DNA from: Desulfosporosinus sp.
GTDB taxonomy: Bacteria; Bacillota; Desulfitobacteriia; Desulfitobacteriales; Desulfitobacteriaceae
Length of the DNA: 6,632 bases
Assembly (NCBI GenBank): GCA_003513495.1
Contig: DOPM01000033.1
Coordinates: 1-6,632 of the forward strand
Direction: 5' to 3'
Made by a program: the position numbers and the translations under genes. The notes under the pieces were generated by a model. The model was not told the origin of the DNA. It did not search any database and saw only the letters and a program-made list of their open reading frames with translations. Positions within the stretch are counted from its first letter, which is position 1, and the number at the start of each line of letters is the position of its first letter. Of the stretch, positions 1 through 6,188 are shown in pieces.

Positions 1-5
1 AGGTT

Positions 6-128
6 TCAGTATAAATCAATAGCATCTTCATCGATCGGCAGGTTATTGATGTCTTTGACTATCTTTTTGGGAAAAAAGTAAGGTAAGCGACCACTTCTAA
101 ATTGTGTTTTCTAGAAATCCAAGAACTA
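6..128 (-). pseudogene. C-terminal remnant of an unrecognised minus-strand gene
   Basis: Read on the minus strand, the bases from 110 down to 9 give 34 sense codons ending in a TGA at 6-8. The reading looks protein-like, with the pieces GRLPYFFPKKIVKDI and NNLPIDEDAIDLY. Going upstream in the same frame there are TAG stops at 111-113 and 126-128, and no start codon with a ribosome binding site is visible. I therefore read it as the tail of a decayed gene rather than a live small protein. I do not recognise the family. A chance open stretch in AT-rich DNA is the alternative. Confidence 0.35.
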
Positions 129-182
129 TATGTAAATTGCGTTTCATTTTCAATTTGATATAGCAAATGTAAACCCCTATAG

Positions 183-208
183 GTAAACACAATTGATGTT
201 GTGTCTAC
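183..208. repeat. 10-bp inverted repeat upstream of the first promoter
   Basis: GTAAACACAA (183-192) and TTGTGTCTAC (199-208) are complementary at nine of ten positions around a 6-base spacer. The centre lies about 56 bases upstream of the -35 box at 252, a place where an activator or repressor dimer could bind. A palindrome CCTATAGG sits directly beside it at 176-183. No T-run follows, so it is not a convincing terminator. A role as a binding site is inference. Confidence 0.45.
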
Positions 209-251
209 ATTCCTAGATATTGTTGCTCCCGAGATAATACCTATACGTCAG

Positions 252-280
252 TTGACAAAAACAAGGATAACGCTTATTAT
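252..280 (+). promoter_or_regulatory. Sigma-A-type promoter for the 137-aa gene
   Basis: A perfect -35 TTGACA (252-257) is separated by 17 bases from a -10 TATTAT (275-280), which differs from the consensus at one base. Transcription would start near 287, giving a leader of about 40 bases before the start codon at 330. This is the strongest promoter-like sequence I see in the window. Confidence 0.75.
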
Positions 281-329
281 AAGTATGTAAAAAATAAGTA
301 CTTGCAATAAACATTATGGAGGTATTAAA

Positions 330-743
330 ATGCGGTCTAATGGCACTTATGATTTTGGGGATTTTTTAAACCTAAATCCAATTTATAAGAAATATGAGCA
401 TAATCCGATGGCACGTGAAATTTATGATAGGCTGTCAGAAGCCGAATATGTTCAAAAAATGATATGGGCTATTAAGAGTGGCAAGGTTGCATTAAGTGGA
501 TGTATTACAGATATTGAGTCGGAGTTTAAAGATCAATCTATGTTCGACTTAAAAGACAGGTTTACCAAAACATGTCTTGGTGCAATGGTAAAAACAGTTT
601 TAGCACCTTTTGGATATACAAAAGTCGATGAAAAAAGAATACCAAAGGGTATTTCGATTCTAGTTCAATCTGCCTCAACCTATGCTCTAACACAACAACC
701 AACTGTAGAGCTTAAACAAGTTCTAACGATCGAAAGACTATAG
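330..743 (+). CDS. Hypothetical 137-aa protein, own transcription unit
   Basis: I do not recognise this protein. The ATG at 330 is supported by GGAGGT at 318-323 with 6 bases of spacing, and by the promoter at 252-280. The product is soluble: there is no signal peptide or membrane segment. It is predicted to be mainly helical in the first two thirds (DFGDFLNLNPIYKKY, then SEAEYVQKMIWAIKSG). The later part, around residues 83-110, has a hydrophobic helix followed by LAPFGYTKVDEKRIPKG, a pattern reminiscent of the last helix and wing of a winged helix domain. That resemblance is weak and only a guess. It has two cysteines (58 and 82) with no metal-binding pattern. The gene is closed by its own terminator at 796-822, so it is a monocistronic unit and not obviously part of an operon with the nuclease genes downstream. 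It is probably an accessory-genome gene of unknown role. Confidence 0.85.
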   Translation: MRSNGTYDFGDFLNLNPIYKKYEHNPMAREIYDRLSEAEYVQKMIWAIKSGKVALSGCITDIESEFKDQSMFDLKDRFTKTCLGAMVKTVLAPFGYTKVDEKRIPKGISILVQSASTYALTQQPTVELKQVLTIERL

Positions 744-795
744 AGAAGATGATAGCTCACTGATAACTTCTAAATTAACAAATCAGAAGGCTGAG

Positions 796-822
796 AAGCA
801 AGGTTAATCGCCTTGCTTTTTT
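796..822 (+). terminator. Intrinsic terminator after the 137-aa gene
   Basis: AAGCAAGG (796-803) pairs perfectly with CCTTGCTT (811-818) around a 7-base loop, and the stem runs into a continuous T6 tract (817-822). It lies 53 bases after the stop codon at 741-743. The 300-base gap between the first and second genes otherwise holds only this hairpin, the inverted repeat with promoter at 938-974, and the start region of the next gene. Confidence 0.8.
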
Positions 823-937
823 GTCGGACTACTTAAAGAATGAGATAATCCTTCTTTCTTGGTGTAGGTGGAGGTAGTTTACAACAGTGGAAATTTATTT
901 TAATAAGCCAAACGTATGTAGTATATATTCGTGGAGA

Positions 938-964
938 GGCAAGTTGTTGACAAACTGGCTTGCC
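938..964. repeat. Inverted repeat flanking a -35 box, possible operator
   Basis: GGCAAG (938-943) and CTTGCC (959-964) are perfect inverted arms separated by 15 bases, and the spacer contains the -35 TTGACA (947-952) of the next promoter. A dimer bound to both arms would cover the promoter. The gene downstream encodes a protein with a helix-turn-helix, so self-repression is a natural hypothesis, but nothing in the sequence proves it. Confidence 0.45.
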
Positions 965-974
965 GAATTACATT
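947..974 (+). promoter_or_regulatory. Probable promoter of the HTH-HNH gene
   Basis: A perfect -35 TTGACA (947-952) is followed after 16 bases by TACATT (969-974), a four-of-six match to the -10 consensus. Transcription would begin near 981 and leave a leader of about 90 bases before the start at 1074. The spacing is one base short of ideal and the -10 box is mediocre, which fits a regulated promoter. Confidence 0.5.
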
Positions 975-1061
975 CTGTCTTTCTACAACTAATTGTATTT
1001 AAAGGAATATTTGGGTAACTTGTTGAATTTTGAATGAGGGAAATGCTTAAAACCGAAAATG

Positions 1062-1068
1062 AAAGGTG
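1062..1068 (+). promoter_or_regulatory. Ribosome binding site that decides the HNH gene start
   Basis: AAAGGTG (1062-1068), preceded by G at 1061, matches the anti-Shine-Dalgarno sequence and stands 5 bases before the ATG at 1074. The in-frame ATG at 1059 lies upstream of it, and the only other purine-rich stretch, GAGGG at 1036-1040, is 18 bases from 1059, too far away. The ATG at 1074 is therefore preferred. Confidence 0.65.
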
Positions 1069-1073
1069 TTTTT

Positions 1074-2642
1074 ATGGAGAATCAGTACTTTTATACCAAG
1101 TTAATAAAACTATATCCTGATAAAACAATACAGAATTTAAATTATTACCCAAGCTTGTATAGTAAGTTGTGTAGCCTTTCAAGAGAAAAAGAGATGTCTT
1201 TAAAAGAGTTACTTGAAAGTATGGGATTCAAATACAAACTTAAACGTGGCATAACTTCTAGCTTTGATTTTTTTACTGCAAAACGACTGATCTCGGAATT
1301 TAGAATAAATCAAACAGAGCTAGCTAGATACCTAGGGACAACAAGGCAAGCAGTAAGTAACAAAATAACGCGGGGTACATCTGGAGGCAATTGGAAGAGT
1401 AATGAATTAAATGAAGAGGAAATAGAACTCATAGTTGAAATGGTCAAAAATAATAAATTTAATCTTAGTGAGGAAGGATTATTTGTTTCGATTAGGAATA
1501 ACTTTCATGATGTTTGTGTCATCTTTGCAAGAGATAATGAAATGAAAGTAGTTTTTGACCTGCCAGGAGATATTGATTTTTTATTGAAAAAAAGCAAGTA
1601 TCACATTTTTTCAGAAATAGACTTTGATATTAAAGCCAATTTGATTGCCGTTAGCGTTTTTGGAATTCCAATGGCTAAAGTAAGGGGACATGCAACGCAG
1701 ATAAAAATTGATAAGCAATGTGAACTGCGAAATATTACACATAATGATTATTTTAGGCTTCATGGATATGAGGGGCATTGTGATAGTCGTATGAAGACAG
1801 ACAAAGAGATTGAACATATTATTAAAAAATATGTAACAAGAGATAACTTTGTATTTTTGCCGCATACTTCTGAGGACTATTTTAGCTTGGTAAATAGAGC
1901 GTCTAGATCAAATATGACTATTGATGAATTTATTGAGTTTTTTGGATTTATTAAGGTTGATAGTAGGAGGGAATCTAGTTACATAATTAAAATAGAACAG
2001 TATGCACAGGAAATCAGGGAGTTGGTAATTGGAGACGGAAATCAAGTATATATAAAAACTGATTCGAACCTGTACCGTAAACTTTACTCTTTCGCTAAGC
2101 GAAGGGAGATTTCATTTGATAGGTTATTAATGGAGATGGGATTTGAGAGAGTATATAATCCCAATGATATTGTTGAGTTTGAAAATTTTAGTAGGAATTT
2201 TGATAAGAACCATCCAGATATTGACGCTTTAATTAAAGAACTTGAGGATATTCAAGGGGATTTGGAGAGAACGATTTCTTCTGTAGAGAGGATTAATAGA
2301 TGTACGACTTTAGTAAGTAAGCTTAAAAAGTTATATAGATTTAAGTGCCAATTATGTAGCGAAGAAAGTGGGTTCCCACTTATTGAGAAGTTAGATGGGA
2401 GTTATTATGTTGAAGTACACCATATTGCCCCTTTGTCACTTATAAACACTTCTAGCAAGCTAGAAATTGATGATGAGACTCTTGATACTTTTAAGAATGC
2501 AATTGTTGTATGTCCATTTCATCATAAGATGCTACATTACCACCATGGTGGATTTGAAAAATTCACCAAACAAGAAGATGGTATTTATTTTATTTCTACC
2601 AAAGGGTCTACAATTAAAGTTCAACTCAATTATCATCTATAG
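1074..2642 (+). CDS. HTH protein with three 24-residue modules and a C-terminal HNH nuclease domain
   Basis: Probable DNA endonuclease of 522 aa. Residues 67-101 form a helix-turn-helix (NQTELARYLGTTRQAVSNKI), which suggests specific DNA binding. Residues 410-495 form an HNH domain: C425-x2-C428 and C480-x2-H483 as zinc ligands, the VEVHHI core with H449-H450, N475, and H484/H488 in CPFHHKMLH. All key positions are present, so it is likely active. Three gapless copies of a 24-residue module lie at 29-52, 269-292 and 334-357, sharing Y, L, M/I-S/T and a terminal GF; each looks like two helices and may bind DNA. Residues 120-220 look beta-rich and are unknown to me. There is no methyltransferase nearby, so a classical restriction-modification pair is not supported. 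An upstream ATG at 1059 would add five residues but lacks a ribosome binding site. No clear terminator follows. Alternative roles are a homing-type or phage-derived nuclease. The nuclease domain is secure; the biological role is inference. Confidence 0.85.
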   Translation: MENQYFYTKLIKLYPDKTIQNLNYYPSLYSKLCSLSREKEMSLKELLESMGFKYKLKRGITSSFDFFTAKRLISEFRINQTELARYLGTTRQAVSNKITRGTSGGNWKSNELNEEEIELIVEMVKNNKFNLSEEGLFVSIRNNFHDVCVIFARDNEMKVVFDLPGDIDFLLKKSKYHIFSEIDFDIKANLIAVSVFGIPMAKVRGHATQIKIDKQCELRNITHNDYFRLHGYEGHCDSRMKTDKEIEHIIKKYVTRDNFVFLPHTSEDYFSLVNRASRSNMTIDEFIEFFGFIKVDSRRESSYIIKIEQYAQEIRELVIGDGNQVYIKTDSNLYRKLYSFAKRREISFDRLLMEMGFERVYNPNDIVEFENFSRNFDKNHPDIDALIKELEDIQGDLERTISSVERINRCTTLVSKLKKLYRFKCQLCSEESGFPLIEKLDGSYYVEVHHIAPLSLINTSSKLEIDDETLDTFKNAIVVCPFHHKMLHYHHGGFEKFTKQEDGIYFISTKGSTIKVQLNYHL

Positions 2643-2759
2643 AAAAATATTGACGATGGGTGACATTACCTGATGTGATAATTACCCTTAAATTTTTAAA
2701 TTGGGGTAGGGTTACATTCGTTAGACCTTTTTGGGAACCAATAACGTCATTGCAATAAA

Positions 2760-3111
2760 ACAATAGGAGACATCGAGATATCCGAACGAAAAGGTAGAAT
2801 GAAGGTCAATTAGCAAAGGGATCAAAGAAAGTCTAACAGCTTAATAAAGAGGTTAAAGAAGCAATAGAAGAGTATCTTCTAGTTAAAGTTAAAAAGTGAT
2901 TGTTTCTTCGTCCGGTGGTTTAACCAGAAATGGGCTCTTTAAATCTATTATAAAGTACAAAGACAGAATAGGAATAGAGGCTAGACCTCATACATTAATG
3001 CCCTAATAGTTGTTACGAATCATTATTTTTATCATTCAGGTAAAGAATTAGCATAGTCTAATGGAATTATTCTAAGGACAGAAAGATGTTGGAGCATAAA
3101 TAACGGAAGTT
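2760..3111 (+). pseudogene. Decayed tyrosine recombinase (phage-type integrase)
   Basis: The 709-base gap between the two large genes contains a relic readable only across several frames. 2769-2810 gives DIEISERKGRMKVN and then a TAG. 2812-2838 gives SKGIKESLT, matching the beta-hairpin GKGNKER that carries the catalytic lysine. 2840-2896 gives LNKEVKEAIEEYLLVKVKK and then a TGA. 2896-3003 gives SSSGGLTRNGLFK followed by RIGIEARPHTLMP, matching the segment that leads into the HxxR box, here damaged to HTLMP. In the same frame 3061-3111 gives MELF, stop, GQKDVGA, stop, ITEV, resembling the LGHKDVSTT-IYTHV end with the second catalytic histidine and the tyrosine lost. At least three frameshifts and several stops make it nonfunctional. 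The amino-terminal part is not recognisable upstream. It marks a past mobile element. The match to the family is from memory of its conserved motifs. Confidence 0.65.
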
Positions 3112-3218
3112 TTTAAAGGATAAGGTTCATTCAAAATCAGGTAGACATGAAGCTAGAGAGGGAATTTAGGGAAGTTAGATATGTTGAAAAGTATTGGAAC
3201 TGAATTTACACAATATGT

Positions 3219-3245
3219 GTCAGGACGTAGAGTTCTGGCATTTTT
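3219..3245 (+). terminator. Weak terminator-like hairpin upstream of the helicase gene
   Basis: GTCAGGAC (3219-3226) can pair with GTTCTGGC (3232-3239), using two wobble pairs, around a 5-base loop. It is followed by A and then T5 (3241-3245). It would stop + strand transcription coming from the decayed recombinase or the HNH gene, separating the helicase gene from them. The stem is short, so the call is tentative. Confidence 0.35.
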
Positions 3246-3296
3246 GTTGGATTAATTTAACTATCTTGCAGGAAAAAAGAAAAAAGTGTTGAAAGC

Positions 3297-3326
3297 TTGA
3301 CTATAAGGTAAAAATTATTGTATTTC
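3297..3326 (+). promoter_or_regulatory. Possible promoter of the helicase-nuclease gene
   Basis: TTGACT (3297-3302) matches five of six bases of the -35 consensus. An 18-base spacer leads to TATTTC (3321-3326), a poor -10 box. A second -35-like TTGAAA is at 3289-3294. The terminator-like hairpin just upstream makes an own promoter plausible, but neither -10 is good, so this is a weak call. Confidence 0.25.
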
Positions 3327-3337
3327 AGGAAATATAT

Positions 3338-3344
3338 GGGGGGT
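3338..3344 (+). promoter_or_regulatory. G-rich ribosome binding site for a TTG start
   Basis: GGGGGGT (3338-3344) lies 7 bases before TTG at 3352. It resembles GGAGGT with one substitution. There is no in-frame ATG or GTG between the stop at 3304-3306 and this TTG, and the first internal ATG comes 202 codons later, after helicase motifs I and II, so TTG must be the start. Confidence 0.6.
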
Positions 3345-3351
3345 ATTTTCA

Positions 3352-5961
3352 TTGGGTGAAAAGTTTCAATTCTTAATACCTAAGAAAGAAACACAAATAG
3401 AAAAAGATCCTGAATCCATATTTAGGGATTTGCAAATCCCTAATGTTAAAGGTTTGTGGTCTCAACAGGCAGATGTATTAAGAGAATATTACTCAAATTA
3501 CAGAAACAAGCATAATATTGCAATTGAACTGCCTACTGGTACTGGTAAGACATTAGTAGGATTATTAATTGCCGAATATAGAAGAAAATGCAAGGAAGAA
3601 AGAGTTGTTTATCTATGTCCTACCAAACAATTGGCTAACCAAGTTTATTCTAAGGCTGTTGAGTACGGGTTGCCTGCTTGCTTATTAATTGGATCACAAT
3701 CTAGATATCCAGAAAAAGAATATGGTGATTATCTAACGGGTAAATCAATTGCAATAACAACCTATAGTGCTGTTTTTAATACAAATCCAAAGATAGATGA
3801 TGCAAATATCATAATCTTTGATGATGCTCATTCGGCTGAAAATTATATCTCTTCTCTATGGAATTTAAGTATTAAGAGGAAAGACAATAAGGAAGTTTTC
3901 GAAAGTATAATCGAGCTATTTCGCGATGATATTTCAGATTACCATTATAATCGAATAATGAATAATGATTATGAATATTATATTCCCATTTACGATTTAG
4001 TTCCTTATCCGAAATATCTCGCAAAGAAGACGGAGCTTATCCAACTTTTAGAGTCTAACGTAGATAAATGTGGAAGTGCAAAATATCCGTGGTCAATAAT
4101 TAGTAGTCATATTGAAGCATGTCAATTGTTTTTTTCATGGGGAGAAGTTAATCTTCGCCCTTTTATACCACCAACATTAACGCATGAGGCTTTTTCCGGA
4201 GTAAATCAAAGGATTTTTATGTCTGCTACTCTTGGAAACGGTGGTGAGTTAGAACGGATTTTTGGTCTAAGGAAAATCCATAAGATACCCATACCTAAGG
4301 GTTGGGATAAATACAGTAACGGAAGAAGATTGATCCTATTCCCAGATAGAAGATTTCCCCAGGATGAAACATTAGCTATAGCATTTCAAGCAATTACTAA
4401 TCAGGGTAGAGCGTTAGTTTTATGCCCAGATAATCGGAAAGCTCAGTTTTTCAAAGAAAGAATTAGTAAGGTATTACCTGAATTCTTAATATTGGAATCA
4501 AAAGATATTGAAGAAAATTTAGATCTTTTCGCCAAATGCAAAAAAGCCGTGCTAATATTAACAAATAGATATGATGGGATTGATCTTTCGGGGGAAATTT
4601 GTAGGCTTTTAATTATTTATGGTATGCCACAAGCTACAAATTTACAGGAAGGTTTTCTATGGAATAGGCTAGGAGCGAATCTAACGCTTAATGAGTTAGT
4701 GAAAACAAGAGTTACGCAAGCCTTAGGGAGATGCACGAGATCAAGTGATGATTATACCAATATTTTAATGATTGATTCGGATCTACTAAAGTTCTGTGCA
4801 AAAAAAGAAAACTTAGTTGGGTTTCACCCAGAAATTCAAGCTGAAATAGAGTTTGGGTTAACGAACTCGGAGAAAATGGATTCCGTTCAGACTATGATAG
4901 ATTTTATGAACGATTTTATTAACGATAAAAATTATTACTCGGCTATAAACGAGGCAATCAACAGAATTCGTGAGGAGTACGAAAAAAAGGTTAAAAAAGA
5001 GACGGAAAAATTGGTCTTGAGTGTAGAGAGTGAGGTTGATTTTATATATGCACTTTGGAGTAATGAATTAGAGAGTGCCCTTGACAAGGTTAAAACTGTT
5101 ATTGATTCCTTGAGTGGGGGTCGGGAACTAGATGGCTATAGAGCATGGTGGTTCTATATGGCAGGAAATTGTGCCTATCTTGCTCAAGGTAAAATTATGG
5201 TTGAGGAAAAGTTAGCGAGGTCTTATTACTCGTTAGCTCTAAAAGTATCAAACGCAATTACATGGTTAGCTGAGTTAGTAAGACATGTTCCCTCTGAAAG
5301 TGAAGTTAAAAGAATTGACTTATATTTAGCAATTCAATCAGAGAATATTGAAATAATTATTAACCAATTAGGACTTCAAGGAATAAAGTTCGAAAAAGCG
5401 ATGACACAATTAATAGAATATATTAATTGTGATGAAGCAAATTCTTTCGAAAAAGGACTTAAATTATTAGGGGAATATCTTGGTTTTGATTCTACAAATC
5501 CAAACGGTGATGGAACTCCTGACGGTATTTGGCAATTGAGTGATATTTTCTTTGGTTTTGAAGCAAAAACTGATGAAAATAAAGATACACCTATATCAAT
5601 ACAAAATTGCAGGCAGGCTTTTGGACATAGACAATGGATTAAAGAAAAGAAAGGTTTGTCTGATGAACAACGGATTTCAATCATTTTAATTAGTCCTAAA
5701 ACAAAACTTCATAAAGAAGCTTTGCCACATTCTAGAGAACTTTATTATAAAAAAACAGAAGAGATACGTAAGTTAGCTTTAAAGACAACTCAAGTTCTTA
5801 GGAAAATCAGAAGTGTTATGGTTAAAGATGAAGGCTCAACATTATTTACTAAAGAACAAATATGCTCAATTATATCTCAGGAAGGAGTTTCATATAATTC
5901 TATTATTGAAGAGCTTAAATACTTTCCGTTGGATAATGTTGAATTTGCAAATTCTAATTAA
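3352..5961 (+). CDS. Rad3/XPD/DinG-like SF2 helicase fused to a PD-(D/E)XK nuclease
   Basis: 869-aa cytosolic protein expected to unwind and cut DNA using ATP. Helicase motifs appear in order: motif I ELPTGTGKT (59-67), motif Ia VVYLCPTKQLANQ (85-97), motif II DDAH (157-160), motif III SAT (291-293), motif V TNRYDGIDLSGE (404-415) with RLLIIYGMP, and motif VI QALGRCTR (456-463). The wording of motifs V and VI is typical of the Rad3/XPD/DinG group. The four-cysteine Fe-S cluster of XPD is missing; only C89 and C110 lie between motifs Ia and II. Residues 505-690 are helical, with a charged possible coiled coil (533-563) and a TPR-like part (580-650). Residues 700-800 carry LLGEYLGF, then PD at 723-724, then E737-A-K739, followed by QNCRQAFGH, the usual order of a PD-(D/E)XK restriction-type nuclease with all catalytic residues present. 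The start is TTG. It stands alone, with gaps of several hundred bases either side. A role in anti-phage or anti-plasmid defence is likely by architecture but inferred; DNA repair is the alternative. Confidence 0.9.
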   Translation: MGEKFQFLIPKKETQIEKDPESIFRDLQIPNVKGLWSQQADVLREYYSNYRNKHNIAIELPTGTGKTLVGLLIAEYRRKCKEERVVYLCPTKQLANQVYSKAVEYGLPACLLIGSQSRYPEKEYGDYLTGKSIAITTYSAVFNTNPKIDDANIIIFDDAHSAENYISSLWNLSIKRKDNKEVFESIIELFRDDISDYHYNRIMNNDYEYYIPIYDLVPYPKYLAKKTELIQLLESNVDKCGSAKYPWSIISSHIEACQLFFSWGEVNLRPFIPPTLTHEAFSGVNQRIFMSATLGNGGELERIFGLRKIHKIPIPKGWDKYSNGRRLILFPDRRFPQDETLAIAFQAITNQGRALVLCPDNRKAQFFKERISKVLPEFLILESKDIEENLDLFAKCKKAVLILTNRYDGIDLSGEICRLLIIYGMPQATNLQEGFLWNRLGANLTLNELVKTRVTQALGRCTRSSDDYTNILMIDSDLLKFCAKKENLVGFHPEIQAEIEFGLTNSEKMDSVQTMIDFMNDFINDKNYYSAINEAINRIREEYEKKVKKETEKLVLSVESEVDFIYALWSNELESALDKVKTVIDSLSGGRELDGYRAWWFYMAGNCAYLAQGKIMVEEKLARSYYSLALKVSNAITWLAELVRHVPSESEVKRIDLYLAIQSENIEIIINQLGLQGIKFEKAMTQLIEYINCDEANSFEKGLKLLGEYLGFDSTNPNGDGTPDGIWQLSDIFFGFEAKTDENKDTPISIQNCRQAFGHRQWIKEKKGLSDEQRISIILISPKTKLHKEALPHSRELYYKKTEEIRKLALKTTQVLRKIRSVMVKDEGSTLFTKEQICSIISQEGVSYNSIIEELKYFPLDNVEFANSN

Positions 5962-6155
5962 ACTGGAATATATTTTTAATAGACGAACTCAAAATTCCAA
6001 GACAATATCACTCGACTAATGGGAGGGGGATTTAACATCTCTGATCCTCTAATAATAAGTGAGCCTTCATAGGTACAGTGACCGCGATTGAATCATTTAA
6101 TATAAAACCACGGCTCATACATTTGGAAGATTCTCCTAGCATTTTAAACATAATT

Positions 6156-6182
6156 AAGGGAGTGTCCCATGGACGCTCCCTT
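6156..6182. terminator. 12-bp hairpin, probable terminator between converging genes
   Basis: AAGGGAGTGTCC (6156-6167) pairs with GGACGCTCCCTT (6171-6182) over 12 pairs, one of them a G-T wobble, around a 3-base CAT loop. It is a very stable stem with a weak T-run (TTTAAAT on the + strand, TTAATTAT on the minus strand). It lies 195 bases after the helicase gene and immediately beside the end of a minus-strand gene remnant, so it may have served both directions. The rest of 5962-6155 shows no gene; GGGAGGGGG at 6020-6030 looks like a ribosome binding site but no reading frame follows it. Confidence 0.6.
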
Positions 6183-6188
6183 TAAATC

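Noticed and set aside
1611..1865. 84-codon open frame on the minus strand
   Set aside because: It lies wholly inside the HNH gene, has no ribosome binding site, and its translation is low-complexity and unlike a folded protein; it is the shadow of the + strand gene.
2467..2673. 68-codon + strand frame overlapping the end of the HNH gene
   Set aside because: It overlaps the catalytic HNH residues in another frame and has no ribosome binding site.
2680..2715. ACCC-TTAAATT-GGGGT hairpin as terminator of the HNH gene
   Set aside because: The stem has internal mismatches and no T-run follows at the right place.
3147..3203. 18-codon frame starting MKLEREFREVRYVEKY
   Set aside because: Too short, no ribosome binding site, and it lies in the decayed region behind the recombinase relic.
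5376..5684. 102-codon open frame on the minus strand
   Set aside because: It is antisense to the nuclease domain of the helicase gene, whose catalytic motifs are clear in the + strand frame.
1074..5961. HNH gene and helicase gene as one two-gene operon
   Set aside because: They are separated by 709 bases holding a recombinase relic and a terminator-like hairpin, so co-transcription is unlikely.
5813..6019. 68-codon + strand frame overlapping the end of the helicase gene
   Set aside because: Mostly inside the helicase gene in another frame, with no ribosome binding site and no protein-like pattern.
6060..6118. TGAGCC...GGCTCA inverted arms
   Set aside because: Six-base arms about 50 bases apart are expected by chance.
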